Origin: Flavobacterium sp. LC2016-13
GTDB lineage: Bacteria; Bacteroidota; Bacteroidia; Flavobacteriales; Flavobacteriaceae
Direction: 5' to 3'
NCBI RefSeq assembly: GCF_009707955.1
Contig: NZ_WMDQ01000001.1
Location: 1-64,000, forward strand
DNA length: 64,000 nt
The translations under genes and the position numbers were made by a program. The notes under the pieces were generated by a model. The model did no database searches. It was not told where the DNA came from and saw nothing but the letters and a program-made list of their open reading frames with translations. Positions 42,820-53,701 of the stretch are shown piece by piece (positions within the stretch are counted from its first letter, which is position 1; the number at the start of each line of letters is the position of its first letter).

Positions 42820-43377
42820 TTATGAAGAAAGTCTTAACCCCCAAGTATAACTCCAATGCAAAATTTTAGGTGCAGTTGCTGAATTAAATTGGTAAATGCT
42901 ATAGGTGTATAATAAACAAAATATAAATGCTCCCCAACTCAATACAATGCACAATATACCTTGCCGTTCCGTTAGGCTGAACATACTTACAACTACTGAT
43001 TTTACTACAAATGCAGGCACAATACAGCATAAAAGTACGCAGATTCCCCACGGTAATATCCAAAACTTCTTATTCTTTGACCGCAATCCGATAATAATTC
43101 CTTTAATGAAATAAATAATGCAGAAAATTACATAGGTAAATAAGAGGGCCAAACCCAAACTTTTAAACTTGCTTGTTTCGTCTCCCCAAAATTTCTGAGA
43201 CAGTAAAAATCCGCCATAAAAAAACATCCCGAAAATAGTACCCATTTTTAGGATGAAAATAAAAAACGCAAAGACTGCAAACAATATTCCTGTGGCAGAT
43301 TGACTTTCTTGGCTTTTTCTCGCTTCATATTCATCTTCACTTTCTCCCGGGTTAGCATCAATATTATTCCAATTCAT
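42820..43377 (-). CDS. Uncharacterised membrane protein
   Basis: 185 residues with an acidic N-terminal tail (NPGESEDEYEARKSQ) and four or five transmembrane segments (about 29-60, 72-95, 105-128, 138-160). It is convergent with mobB and divergent from mobC, so it is transcribed separately. No family recognised. Given its location inside the mobilisation module, surface or entry exclusion is possible but unsupported by motifs. Confidence 0.65.
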   Translation of the reverse strand: MNWNNIDANPGESEDEYEARKSQESQSATGILFAVFAFFIFILKMGTIFGMFFYGGFLLSQKFWGDETSKFKSLGLALLFTYVIFCIIYFIKGIIIGLRSKNKKFWILPWGICVLLCCIVPAFVVKSVVVSMFSLTERQGILCIVLSWGAFIFCLLYTYSIYQFNSATAPKILHWSYTWGLRLSS

Positions 43378-43589
43378 ATTATACCTCCTTTCATCTTAAT
43401 TATTTAAACAAACAACATAACTATCTGATTTATAGAACCATAAATTTAATAAAAAAAAGCAATATAAAATCTGTAGTTGATAAAAACCATTTAACGCCAT
43501 ACCCTCTTGTATACCGCCAATCTCTGCCTCCTTTTTACAGCCACACTATACAGCATTTAAATTCATACTTCAATATTAAATGTTTTATA

Positions 43590-45608
43590 ATGCAGGGAGA
43601 AGATGATTTAAGAGGGCTTGCCAAGATTATGGCATTTATGAGAGCCGTAAGTATCCTGATAGTGCTGATGCACCTATACTGGTACTGTTACGGCTTTTTT
43701 CTTGAAAGAGGATGGACGCTGAAAGTTCTCAATACCATATTGGGTAATTTCCAACGGACGGCTGGTCTGTTTTCGCATACATTATATACTAAGGTATTTG
43801 CTACAGTGCTGCTGGCTCTAAGTTGTCTTGGAAGCAAAGGTGTGAAGAATGAAAAAATAACCTGGTCTAAAATTTACGGGGTTTTGGGAATTGGTTTCGT
43901 GTTCTTCTTTCTGAACACGCCACTTTTAAAATTATCACCTATCATTGGGACGTTCTTTTATATTCTCACACTTGCGATAGGTTTCATCGCTTTACTGTTG
44001 GCCGGCACATGGATGCAGCGTCTGTTAAATAATAATCTGATGGACGATGTTTTTAATATGGAAAACGAAAGCTTCCAGCAGGAAACACAGCTTATGCACA
44101 ATGAATATTCGGTTAATTTGCCAACCAAATTTTATTACAAAGGAAAATGGAACGACGGCTGGATCAATGTAGTCAATCCCTTCAGAGCGACAATTGTGTT
44201 AGGTACACCCGGATCAGGTAAAAGCTATGCCATTGTAAACAACTACATCAAGCAACATATTGAAAAAGGTTTCTCAATGTATATATATGATTTCAAGTTT
44301 GATGACCTTTCCACAATCGCCTACAACCATTTATTACAGCATGCAGGCAAATATAAAGTAGAGCCTAAATTCTATGTCATCAATTTTGACGACCCAAGAA
44401 AGAGCCACCGCTGCAATCCTCTCAATCCCGATTTCATGAGCGACATCTCGGATGCTTACGAAGCAGCTTATACCATTATGCTGAACCTGAACCGAAGCTG
44501 GATTCAAAAGCAGGGAGATTTTTTTGTAGAAAGCCCAATTATACTTTTAGCAGCTATTATATGGTTTCTCAAAATCTATGACAACGGTAAGTATTGCACA
44601 TTTCCACACGCCATTGAACTATTGAATAAAAAATATTCGGACGTATTTACCATCCTTACATCTTATCCTGAATTGGAAAATTATTTATCTCCGTTTATGG
44701 ATGCGTGGCAAGGCGGTGCACAGGACCAATTACAAGGTCAGATAGCATCAGCCAAAATACCATTGTCCCGTATGATTTCTCCTCAACTTTATTGGGTAAT
44801 GACGGGTGATGATTTTTCATTGGATATCAATAATCCAAAAGAACCTAAAATACTATGTGTAGGTAATAATCCTGACCGTCAGAATATCTATTCCGCTGCC
44901 TTGGGATTATACAATTCTCGTATCGTAAAATTGATTAATAAAAAAGGACAACTGAAAAGTTCCGTTATTATAGATGAGTTGCCCACAATCTATTTTAGAG
45001 GACTGGACAATCTCATTGCTACTGCCAGAAGCAATAAGGTAGCAGTATGTTTGGGCTTTCAGGATTACTCACAGTTAACACGAGATTACGGAGATAAAGA
45101 GAGCAAAGTAATTCAGAATACAGTGGGTAATATTTTCAGCGGACAAGTTGTCGGCGAAACTGCAAAAAGCCTTTCAGAGCGCTTCGGCAAAGTATTACAG
45201 AAAAGACAAAGTATGAGCATCAACCGCAACGATACCTCTACCTCAATTTCTACTCAATTAGACAGTCTGATACCTGCTTCAAAGATTTCTACCTTAACAC
45301 AGGGTCTGTTTGTGGGAGCAGTATCAGACAATTTTGATGAACGAATAGAGCAGAAGATTTTCCACGCCGAAATTGTTGTCGATAATAAAAAAGTAGCTGC
45401 TGAAACTAAAACCTATCATAAGCTGCCTGAGATTCGATCATTTGTAGATAAAAATGGAGTAGATAATATGAAACAGGAAATTGATGCCAATTACAGACAG
45501 ATAAAACTTGATATTGTTCATATTGTTGCAACAGAATTGGAACGCATCAAAAATGACCCTAATTTACAGCATTTGGTTCAAAAGGAGAAGCCCAAAAACA
45601 ATACATAG
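43590..45608 (+). CDS. mobC: Coupling protein MobC (VirD4/TraG-type)
   Basis: 672 residues: N-terminal transmembrane segments (about 12-30, 66-80, 93-135), then the ATPase domain with Walker A LGTPGSGKSYAI near 204-215 and Walker B VIIDELPTIYFRG near 462. This is the YWG/VirD4-type coupling protein that links the relaxosome to the secretion channel, called MobC in Bacteroides elements. Its ATG is at 43590, 212 bases from the divergent membrane-protein gene. It completes the mobA-B-C set. Confidence 0.9.
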   Translation: MQGEDDLRGLAKIMAFMRAVSILIVLMHLYWYCYGFFLERGWTLKVLNTILGNFQRTAGLFSHTLYTKVFATVLLALSCLGSKGVKNEKITWSKIYGVLGIGFVFFFLNTPLLKLSPIIGTFFYILTLAIGFIALLLAGTWMQRLLNNNLMDDVFNMENESFQQETQLMHNEYSVNLPTKFYYKGKWNDGWINVVNPFRATIVLGTPGSGKSYAIVNNYIKQHIEKGFSMYIYDFKFDDLSTIAYNHLLQHAGKYKVEPKFYVINFDDPRKSHRCNPLNPDFMSDISDAYEAAYTIMLNLNRSWIQKQGDFFVESPIILLAAIIWFLKIYDNGKYCTFPHAIELLNKKYSDVFTILTSYPELENYLSPFMDAWQGGAQDQLQGQIASAKIPLSRMISPQLYWVMTGDDFSLDINNPKEPKILCVGNNPDRQNIYSAALGLYNSRIVKLINKKGQLKSSVIIDELPTIYFRGLDNLIATARSNKVAVCLGFQDYSQLTRDYGDKESKVIQNTVGNIFSGQVVGETAKSLSERFGKVLQKRQSMSINRNDTSTSISTQLDSLIPASKISTLTQGLFVGAVSDNFDERIEQKIFHAEIVVDNKKVAAETKTYHKLPEIRSFVDKNGVDNMKQEIDANYRQIKLDIVHIVATELERIKNDPNLQHLVQKEKPKNNT

Positions 45609-45823
45609 TACTATTATATCATTAGTTTACAATCCTGTGAGGTAAAATTTCACTTATTCAGATACCTTATTGATAATTTAAAAAGATTACATTTACCAGT
45701 GAAGTGGGTCCCCAGAATTACAGCGAAAACTCTAACGTTGTTTAATTGTATTGCTTACATTTTGTGAAGTGGATATGCAAATTATTGTCAACTGAATGAG
45801 CAACGGGACTAAATAAATGAACT

Positions 45824-46978
45824 ATGGCAAGACTAATTCGGCTTTCAAATACATCTTGGAAGCAACCATTTAAAGACAGAAAGAAAGAACTACATCTTTG
45901 GAATACTCAAACTGAAGTGGCTTTTTACTGCAGCTTAAAAAATGAAACGAAAAGATTATTAAATATAAAGTTTGAAGATCGATTCAATATAAACATAACT
46001 CAAGAATTCCAAATAACAAGTTTAACGCAGATATATTTTCCTAAAGATTTACAAGATAAAATACAAGATATTATTTTTAATAATCCCGAATCTTATTTTA
46101 CTGTTACCGTACTTGATACTTCTGAAACTTTATATACACCTTCAGACATTAAATGGTTTAAAAGTGTTACGAATGAAGAATTGGGAGAAGCATATTTAGA
46201 TTTTGATGAAAATAATTTTATTTTGAGTTTTCCTAACAAGCATAGAACTAATGCTCAAACTCCTAATGTAGATGACATCATCCTTATTTATCAAAAAGTA
46301 AATGGTTTTCCCGCATTCACCCATTTAGTTACACCTGTTACTGATGAACTTATTGATAGTGAAAGAATTAATTATAGATATGGTAGACGAGTAAAAATTA
46401 TTGCAAAGGCAAATAGAAATAATTACATCAATGTTTCTTCAACACTTTGGAGGAAAGTCAAACTTTCTGGAGTTACGCAAGGAAATGTTTGCAGGATTGA
46501 AAATATTGGAAGCGCAGACAATATTGATGAGTTACAATTAAATATTTGGGAATGGTTTAAAAATCATTTTGTTCCTGGTGAAAGACAATCTGAAGCCATT
46601 ACTTCATCGATTATTAAAGAGCTCGAAATTACAAATCCAGATCTCACTGTTAAAGAAGGGGAATTGAAACTTATAACTCATATCGTAAAAGAAAGAAACC
46701 GAACAATTGTTATTGAAAAAAAAAGACAGGCAATTGAAAATGATAGTCTAAAGTGTGAGGTTTGCTCATTCTCATTTCCTGAAGTTTATCAAAGCATTTT
46801 TATTGAATGTCACCATATTACTCCAATTTCACAATCTGAGGGGGTAATTGAAACAACATTAGAAGATCTTGCATTAGTATGTGCCAATTGTCACCGCATG
46901 TTGCATACAAAGTTCGATGGATTATATTTATCAATCAAAGAATTACAAATTAGAATACAAAATATAGTAAACCAGTAA
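45824..46978 (+). CDS. HNH endonuclease, EVE-like domain (restriction cargo)
   Basis: 384 residues. The C-terminal HNH domain has C-x2-C (CEVCSF, near 308), the ECHHITPIS catalytic histidines, and a second C-x2-C (CANCHRML). The middle part (NVDDIILIYQKVNGFPAFTHLVTPV near 148-172, then RYGRRVKIIAKA) resembles EVE/PUA-like modules that read modified bases in modification-dependent restriction enzymes. The first 140 residues are unassigned. It is an AT-rich single gene between mobC and the methylase-helicase, so it looks like inserted defence cargo. The modified-DNA target is inference. Confidence 0.72.
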   Translation: MARLIRLSNTSWKQPFKDRKKELHLWNTQTEVAFYCSLKNETKRLLNIKFEDRFNINITQEFQITSLTQIYFPKDLQDKIQDIIFNNPESYFTVTVLDTSETLYTPSDIKWFKSVTNEELGEAYLDFDENNFILSFPNKHRTNAQTPNVDDIILIYQKVNGFPAFTHLVTPVTDELIDSERINYRYGRRVKIIAKANRNNYINVSSTLWRKVKLSGVTQGNVCRIENIGSADNIDELQLNIWEWFKNHFVPGERQSEAITSSIIKELEITNPDLTVKEGELKLITHIVKERNRTIVIEKKRQAIENDSLKCEVCSFSFPEVYQSIFIECHHITPISQSEGVIETTLEDLALVCANCHRMLHTKFDGLYLSIKELQIRIQNIVNQ

Positions 46979-46991
46979 TAATTACTAGTTA

Positions 46992-49900
46992 TCAGGTCGT
47001 CCTTACCCGCGCAGCAGGACTTTCCTGCGCCTGAATACTATCAATTTCATTTGTTTCTTCCTGAACTATATTTTCGGGAGCAATGGATAATTGAATTTTT
47101 CTATCAATGGCAGCCAATTCTGTTTTCAATTCATTAAGTCTGCTTTCCTTTGTCCATGTACTGTTGACCACTTCTTGAAGGACGGGCAGGTCTTTTCTTA
47201 TTTCGGTAATTTTCTTTTGTTCCTGCTCAATATAGCCCGGCAGCTTTTCCAGTGCATTCAGGAAATTCATAGCCGCTGTTTGCGGATCTTTAGCTATGAT
47301 GCCATTATTATACGTATACTTGATATTGCCTTCGCCCTGAACCAAAAATCGATTAATCTTTAGATCCACCCCCCCTTTTTCCGACATTTCAGTTTTGACC
47401 AATATTGTAAAACCGTATAAGCTACCAATCTCTTCATACTGACCGCCAGTGCGGGCTTTTTCCGCAATAAGCTTAAGATTGGTTCCAATCTGTTTCATAT
47501 CTGCATTCGGTACTAAGCCGTCAAGTTTAACCGGATTTGCAATAGTACCATCCGAATGCTTTTGAAAGCGTTGCTGCAGGTTTTCCCGATCAAGGGTTAT
47601 TCGCTCCAGACGCGATTTCGCAGATTCTAGTGTAGCGATTATTTCATGTAGCTTGTATTTTGAACTGTACTTGGAACGGTTGAACGACTGCTTTTCACTT
47701 TCCAATCCTGCTACCTGTTTTTCCAATTTTGCTTTTTCCAAAAGATCCGTATTTCCAGAAAGGATAGCTACATATTCAGAGAAGTTCATACCTGACTTTT
47801 CATCCATACTTCCTTCGTCAATGGTGCGTTTGCCCAGATTATTGTTCTTCAGCTGGTCAATAAAAAGCTGTTTATTGTAAAGCAGGTTGAATTTATAGCT
47901 GTCCAGTGATTTTTCTACTGCATAGATAATCACATCAACTTTGTTATCTGCAAAGAACTTGGCAATTTCGTTTCCCTTTCGTACTGCCCTTCCGTCACGT
48001 TGGGCAAGATCACTTGGTCGCCAAGGCGTATCCAGATGGTGAACTGCAACAGCTCTTTTTTGTGCATTTACACCTGTTCCCAACATATCGGTTGAGCCAA
48101 ACAATACCCTGATTTTTCCTTCGTTCATACCATTGATAAGCTCTTTACGTTGCTTATCATTCTTGCCTTCCTGTATAAAGCGAACTTCATTTGCCGGAAT
48201 ACCATGATCTTCTACCAGCTTACGTTTTATTTCCGAATACACATTCCATTCTCCGGGTTTGTAGGTTCCTAAGTCTGAAAACACAAACTGCGTTCCTTTC
48301 TGTGCATTAAATCCATTATAGTATTTAGCAATATTGGCAGCACAATGAGAAGCTTTGTTATCAGGATGGTCATCATATATACCACTGACCATTCGCATAT
48401 CGAGCGACATCTTACGGGCGTAATCCGTTGCAATCAACATTTTGGCTTTCTCTTCACTCTGCGACAATGGTGCCCTTCCCAACAATGTTCCGTTTCCTGA
48501 TTTGGCAAACTCCATCAGTCTTTTGATAAAGTCTTCCTGATCCGGCGTAGGTGGTATATTGTACAGTACTTCATTCTTTTCAGGACGGTCAATCCCGATA
48601 TCTTTAGCAGTCCGGTAATCTGTGATTTCCGAATAGAATTGTGCCAGTTCCGGCACTTTGATAAAGTAACGGAAGCGTTCTTTCTGTACGATATTATTGG
48701 CTACAGAAAATTCATAATCTGTCGTTTTCCTCGCATAGATAGCTGCCCAGGCGTCAAAACAATTGATACCCTGTTTTTCTAAAGCTTGTGGCCGAAGGTA
48801 TTTGAACAAAAGATACAATTCAGTTAGTGAGTTGCTGATGGTCGTACCCGAAAGAAAGGTTGCGCCTAAATCTTTTCCGGTACGCTTCTGTATGGTACGG
48901 ATGGCAAAAAGCAGGTTGATTGACTTTTGACTTCCCTGCATATTGCCCAATCCGGCAACCCGCTCATGACGTGTATTGAACATTAGGTTTTTAAAACGAT
49001 GACTCTCATCTACCAGTAAATGGTCAATGCCCATCATCTTAAAGTCCACTATATCGTCTTTTCGATTTTCAATATCGTGCTCTAAGGTTTTGAGTTTGAC
49101 TTCAAGATTCTGTTTTCTGATGATCACCCCCTTAAGCATTCCCCTGGAGATTTCATTTCCTTGTGCTTCCAAAGCCGCAAGGTTATCCTGCACATTATCG
49201 AGTTCCGTCTGCAAAATTTCTTTTTGCATTTCAGGAGACTGCGGGATCATACCGAACTGGTCGTGCGTGAGTATCACGCAATCCCAATCGTTGTTTTTAA
49301 TATCACCGAAAATTCTTTGTCGCTTTTGTGGTGTAAAATCTTCTTTTCCGGGATATAAAATCTTGGCATGCGGATAGGCAGTCCTGTAGGTTTCTGCAAT
49401 TTCATGGACATTGGCTTTCAAGCCCATAATCATAGGTTTATGTACCATTCCCAAACGCTTCATTTCCTGTGCGGCAATACACATAATGAGTGTTTTTCCT
49501 GCACCAACCTCGTGATCGCAGATGGCACCTCCATTGAGTTTTATCATCCAGACAGCATCTTTCTGACTGGAATAGAGGTCGTCAACACCCAGTGCTTTTC
49601 TGTCCAATCCAGGGAACTCTTGGTGACTTCCATCATACTGCGGACGTAAAAAGCAATTAAAGGTATCGTTGTACTGATTAGTAAGCCTATTTCTAAACTC
49701 ATCGGTTTGGGCATGAAGCCAGTCGTTAAAGGCGGTACGAATCTCATCGATCTTGGTGTTTGCCATCTGTATGGCTTCCATATCCCGCACTCTTACCTCC
49801 TGGTCGCCAACAATGATCTTTTTAGTTATATCAGGAGTGGTATTAACCAGTGCGTGTTTGATAAGTGCAATACCGTCATAGGTACGGCTTTGTGATTTTA

Positions 49901-52376
49901 CAGCATATTTATCCCATATATGCACATTCTTCTGGTCGCATTTTATGTTGAAATCATCACTACTCTCGGAATAGTGGATACGCACCTCAGTATCGAAAAG
50001 TTGCGAAGCGAAACGGGAATAAATACCTGTTGGTATCCAGCGCTCGCCCAGATTAAAATCCAGTTCTTCAAATTCAATACGTCTTGGCCGGGCCTCTTCC
50101 AAAGCAGCAAGGCTTACTTTCGCTTCCTCATCAGCAGGACTGTTTTCAAGGTAAGCTTTTACTTCCTGAGCTTTTTCGACCACGTTACCTGCTATCCATC
50201 GCTCTGATATTTCGTATTCCTTTTGAAGGGGATTGTAAAAAATTCTCCCGTGCAATGCTTGCTTCAAATCGTCGGTAGAAATACCGCTTATAACGGACAT
50301 ATAATCCAGATCGACATTACCAAATTTATTTAGTGATGCAGCTAGCGCTTCATCGGGATTATCCGTTGCGAATGTGGTGATGGAAAAGCTAACGGGACGA
50401 TGGAATATATCCGCTTTGTGGATTACACCTCCAACAACGCGTTCCAGATAAGGGATTTCCCTGCCTGAACTGTCTGTTTTGATGAGTTTGATATTTTCTG
50501 CAGTGTTCAGGTTGCCATACTTTTTTACAAAGGCATCGTATAATCTATTGAGCTTGTCCCTTTCATCATTATGTTGGGTTTGTAGCTGGGCTTCTTTTTG
50601 GTAAAGATCAAGGTAGCTATCACGCACAGCAATATAAGCTTCGGCTCTTGCTTTCTGTAATGGAGATAACTGCAAGGGATGAAAAATTGCCTGCTGCTTA
50701 TCACTTTCAAAATGTTTGAGATAGCCAACCCAGCCCATATCCATCACAAGGCAATCGGTGCGGTGAAAAGGTTTTATTTCTTTGAAGTAAATTGCAGGTT
50801 CCGGAACAGTGTTTCCTGCGATTGCCGTTTGAACCTGACCATTTTCAGTTACTGTAGAAAGAAGATCGCCAATTTCTTCCCGTTTTTTGACTGGTTTATT
50901 TTCATTTTTTGGAGCGTTAGAAGAAGTTCGTGCATATGTTTGTGGCGTCAGGGTACTAAACATGTCTAACTGCTTCCCCCCTACACTTCTATTTCTTTTA
51001 ACTGCTTGCTTTTTAATCTTAACATCAACATCAACGGTCGCTGTTTCTCCCATTTCTTCAAACAGGTCATAAATACTTAATTGCTTATCCTTTTTTTCTG
51101 TAATCCCATTGCTTGTTACCGGTGCAGAGAATAGTTGTGTTTCCGCTTTACTGGTAATTGGTTCGGTGACAGGAGGTGCTGGTTGTTGCGCTATGGGAGT
51201 TTGCATATCAACTTCTATGTTCCTTTCGCCTTTGTATAATCCCATATCGAGCCGATTGGATAAATCTTCCATAAGTATCCGTTTCAAATCTTTAGCTATA
51301 CCTTCTACACCGTCTTTGTGCATGTAGATATATGCTGGCTTCCCGTAAGCATCAGTCTTTAAAGCACTGTCCGTATGAACAATTCTTGCACTATTCTGAA
51401 ACAAAGCATTATCCGGTGTATTGTGCGACGTCAATCTGCTTTGGCAAAACAATTCTTCAGCTTCGGTTAAACTTTGCTTTGCGATGTTTTTTTGAAGTAT
51501 AATAAGGTCGCTGCCGACTTCCGTTCCGGCATACTCAATAAACAGGTTATTGGGTAAACGAACGGCCGAAACTAAATTGTTATCACGCATCAAAGCCCTG
51601 CGAATCGTTTCATTATTCGGGCTATTGAGCTCACCTTGTGAAGTGATAAAAACCAGTAAGCCGCCATCACGCAGCATATCGGTTCCTTTCAGAAAAAAAT
51701 AATTGTGGATGCTTCGCGCGGCCTGTATTTTTGCAGTGTCCTTACTTCTGGAATAAGAAAGGTCAAATACGGAAGTATCTCCGAAAGGAATATTGCTGGC
51801 TACTATATCATAACTGTGTTGTTCTCTTTCTGGTATTTCTTCAAAACCATTAATGTGGATTGTATTGTCCGGATAGAGCTGTTTTAAAATATTACCGGTG
51901 AGCAGATCTTTTTCATAAGCAGTAACCTGTGTTACATTTTTTTCTGCAAAGGATTCGATAAAGGAGCCGATACCGGCAGAGGGTTCAAGTAATTTATGGA
52001 AGTTTATACCGCTTTCTTTCAAGGAAGTGGAAATGGCATTAATTATCGAAGGAGGGGTATAAAATGCTGTAAGTACGGAACTTCGCATACTGTCCACATA
52101 ACTGCGGTATTGCTTTTCATCAGTAGTATTGTCTTTTAAAAGCTCGTGCAGTTCTTGTGTGAGTGGAAACAGGTCATGCTCGGTTTTTCGCCAATGGTTG
52201 ATATCGATAGCGTTTTGGGCGGGGTTCAATATGAATTTAAGGCCGCCAAATCCGCTGTATTGCATCATTGGCAGCCTTTCGCCTGCGGAGGCTTTACGGT
52301 TCTCCTGTTCCAGTTTAAAAGCAATTCGTAAGGCATCAATATTCTTTTGGAGATGTTGACGCTTACTAAAGCCCAT
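46992..52376 (-). CDS. Giant DNA methylase-helicase protein
   Basis: 1794 residues. An N-terminal N6-methyltransferase-like part has a SAM motif EPSAGIGSF near 131-139 and SNIPFG near 195 instead of NPPY. A central linker of about 500 residues follows. The SF2/SNF2-like helicase has Walker A VGAGKT near 956, DESH (VDESHRFKN) near 1120, and a C-terminal GTGVNAQ...[11 protein letters not shown] motif V-VI block near 1450. It is a standard backbone gene of Bacteroidota elements and large plasmids, probably acting in modification or processing of element DNA. It starts inside the DUF1896 gene (11-base overlap). Confidence 0.87.
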   Translation of the reverse strand: MGFSKRQHLQKNIDALRIAFKLEQENRKASAGERLPMMQYSGFGGLKFILNPAQNAIDINHWRKTEHDLFPLTQELHELLKDNTTDEKQYRSYVDSMRSSVLTAFYTPPSIINAISTSLKESGINFHKLLEPSAGIGSFIESFAEKNVTQVTAYEKDLLTGNILKQLYPDNTIHINGFEEIPEREQHSYDIVASNIPFGDTSVFDLSYSRSKDTAKIQAARSIHNYFFLKGTDMLRDGGLLVFITSQGELNSPNNETIRRALMRDNNLVSAVRLPNNLFIEYAGTEVGSDLIILQKNIAKQSLTEAEELFCQSRLTSHNTPDNALFQNSARIVHTDSALKTDAYGKPAYIYMHKDGVEGIAKDLKRILMEDLSNRLDMGLYKGERNIEVDMQTPIAQQPAPPVTEPITSKAETQLFSAPVTSNGITEKKDKQLSIYDLFEEMGETATVDVDVKIKKQAVKRNRSVGGKQLDMFSTLTPQTYARTSSNAPKNENKPVKKREEIGDLLSTVTENGQVQTAIAGNTVPEPAIYFKEIKPFHRTDCLVMDMGWVGYLKHFESDKQQAIFHPLQLSPLQKARAEAYIAVRDSYLDLYQKEAQLQTQHNDERDKLNRLYDAFVKKYGNLNTAENIKLIKTDSSGREIPYLERVVGGVIHKADIFHRPVSFSITTFATDNPDEALAASLNKFGNVDLDYMSVISGISTDDLKQALHGRIFYNPLQKEYEISERWIAGNVVEKAQEVKAYLENSPADEEAKVSLAALEEARPRRIEFEELDFNLGERWIPTGIYSRFASQLFDTEVRIHYSESSDDFNIKCDQKNVHIWDKYAVKSQSRTYDGIALIKHALVNTTPDITKKIIVGDQEVRVRDMEAIQMANTKIDEIRTAFNDWLHAQTDEFRNRLTNQYNDTFNCFLRPQYDGSHQEFPGLDRKALGVDDLYSSQKDAVWMIKLNGGAICDHEVGAGKTLIMCIAAQEMKRLGMVHKPMIMGLKANVHEIAETYRTAYPHAKILYPGKEDFTPQKRQRIFGDIKNNDWDCVILTHDQFGMIPQSPEMQKEILQTELDNVQDNLAALEAQGNEISRGMLKGVIIRKQNLEVKLKTLEHDIENRKDDIVDFKMMGIDHLLVDESHRFKNLMFNTRHERVAGLGNMQGSQKSINLLFAIRTIQKRTGKDLGATFLSGTTISNSLTELYLLFKYLRPQALEKQGINCFDAWAAIYARKTTDYEFSVANNIVQKERFRYFIKVPELAQFYSEITDYRTAKDIGIDRPEKNEVLYNIPPTPDQEDFIKRLMEFAKSGNGTLLGRAPLSQSEEKAKMLIATDYARKMSLDMRMVSGIYDDHPDNKASHCAANIAKYYNGFNAQKGTQFVFSDLGTYKPGEWNVYSEIKRKLVEDHGIPANEVRFIQEGKNDKQRKELINGMNEGKIRVLFGSTDMLGTGVNAQKRAVAVHHLDTPWRPSDLAQRDGRAVRKGNEIAKFFADNKVDVIIYAVEKSLDSYKFNLLYNKQLFIDQLKNNNLGKRTIDEGSMDEKSGMNFSEYVAILSGNTDLLEKAKLEKQVAGLESEKQSFNRSKYSSKYKLHEIIATLESAKSRLERITLDRENLQQRFQKHSDGTIANPVKLDGLVPNADMKQIGTNLKLIAEKARTGGQYEEIGSLYGFTILVKTEMSEKGGVDLKINRFLVQGEGNIKYTYNNGIIAKDPQTAAMNFLNALEKLPGYIEQEQKKITEIRKDLPVLQEVVNSTWTKESRLNELKTELAAIDRKIQLSIAPENIVQEETNEIDSIQAQESPAARVRTT

Positions 52377-52800
52377 AATCTTCTATCCAAATAGCTATTG
52401 TTCCCGTGAGCTCAGTATAGAGCAGGTCAAACTCCACGGTGTCCGCAAAGTCATCAGTCAGCGTAAAATTGATAAAAACAGGCTGGCACACGCGAAGCAT
52501 CTTCAATGCGAACGGGCGTAATTCTTCGTCTGCCATTCTTGTATCGAATTCGTTGCAGACCACTTGGAAAATGGTGTCAAACATGGAGAAATGCAAACCT
52601 TCAAAAAGAATGTATTCTGCAATGTGCTCGCATTGACCCTGTGAGTTACCTGCCAAAAAAGCACCTTCATAGCTATTTGCTGCCCAACTTGAACGCTGGT
52701 CAATAAATTTAACATCGTGCGCTTTTTCAGGAAAGCTGGTATTCAATAACTCTTGTAATCGCAACCTGAAATACGACAGGTTTTTGTTTGGTATATCCAT
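52366..52800 (-). CDS. DUF1896 protein
   Basis: 144 residues, soluble, beginning [20 protein letters not shown], with the F...L.E.F.... helical pattern and conserved AADRAYEAF/LA-like block ([14 protein letters not shown]) of DUF1896. Function unknown, but it nearly always precedes the methylase-helicase gene in these elements, and here it overlaps it by 11 bases. Confidence 0.85.
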   Translation of the reverse strand: MDIPNKNLSYFRLRLQELLNTSFPEKAHDVKFIDQRSSWAANSYEGAFLAGNSQGQCEHIAEYILFEGLHFSMFDTIFQVVCNEFDTRMADEELRPFALKMLRVCQPVFINFTLTDDFADTVEFDLLYTELTGTIAIWIEDYGL

Positions 52801-52831
52801 ATTATGTTTTGTTTAGAATTTGGCTAAATGG

Positions 52832-53701
52832 CTAAAATCTGGAGCATCCTTCCAACCTCAATATCCATTCTGGAAAAGGCAAACCATTTTTTGCCCAGAT
52901 CTTTAATGATGCTCCAATATGATAGAGCTCTGTGTTATCTATAATTAGAAAACGATCGTGTGCATCGGAAAGGATTTCAATCTCAACCGGAGAATACTGA
53001 CTGTTGTATCGCTGTAAGTCAAGCCGCAATTGGCTACTGATCGTTTTGGTGTAGATTGTCGCTGTTACGCTATCGTTGCGTTTGCCCAATAAAGTGAGTA
53101 CCGTTTCATCCACATAATTATCAATGAGAATAATGGAACTTTGGGCATTACGGATAATACCCGATACAAGAGCATAGGCATCAAAAATTTGTCCTTTATA
53201 GAAAACACCTCTTTCGCTGTGCGGTTTGTCATTTTCCAGTGCCTTAAAAATCTCTTCAAATTTTTGGTCAGCTTCCAGTTGTTTAATTTCAATCTTATCC
53301 AGACGATGAAATAAAAAAGCATTGCTGATAAGCATCTTTCTCATTTCTACAAAGGCTTCCATAATTTCGATACTGACCTTAATGGCAATTTCCGAACGGA
53401 GTATGGCAGAGGCCATTGCAATTCCTTGTTCTGTAAAAACATAGGGAAAGTAACGTCTTCCACCGTAGCTTAAACTTGAGGTTCCACTTTGGAACCTCAA
53501 GTTTGCAACCTGCTCTACGGTCAGTTGAAAACAAAAAGAAGCAGGAAACCTTTCAATATTTCTTTTTACGGCTTTGTTGAGGTTCTTTGTTTCCACTTGA
53601 TATAAAGAAGCGAGGTCACTATCCAGCATCACCTGCTTTCCACCTATGGAATAAATCAGCTTACGGATTTCTTCAGGATTAATGACGGGCTTATTCTCCA
53701 T
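52832..53701 (-). CDS. ORF6N-domain DNA-binding protein
   Basis: 289 residues. The N-terminal ORF6N domain (about 8-110) shows KQVMLDSDLASLYQVETKNLNKAVKRN and the RYFPYVFTEQGIAMASA block, which also appear in phage antirepressor-like proteins. The C-terminal half carries a VSGIIRNAQSSIILIDNYVDE segment resembling part of a phospholipase D-like fold. It overlaps topB by one base (shared ATG/TAATG). Role probably regulatory. Confidence 0.85.
   Translation of the reverse strand: MENKPVINPEEIRKLIYSIGGKQVMLDSDLASLYQVETKNLNKAVKRNIERFPASFCFQLTVEQVANLRFQSGTSSLSYGGRRYFPYVFTEQGIAMASAILRSEIAIKVSIEIMEAFVEMRKMLISNAFLFHRLDKIEIKQLEADQKFEEIFKALENDKPHSERGVFYKGQIFDAYALVSGIIRNAQSSIILIDNYVDETVLTLLGKRNDSVTATIYTKTISSQLRLDLQRYNSQYSPVEIEILSDAHDRFLIIDNTELYHIGASLKIWAKNGLPFPEWILRLEGCSRF

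Noticed and set aside
46992..52376. The giant methylase-helicase as part of a DISARM/BREX-like defence system
   Set aside because: It is accompanied by DUF1896, ORF6N, topB and DUF3945 genes, the usual backbone block of Bacteroidota conjugative elements, and no other defence component lies with it.
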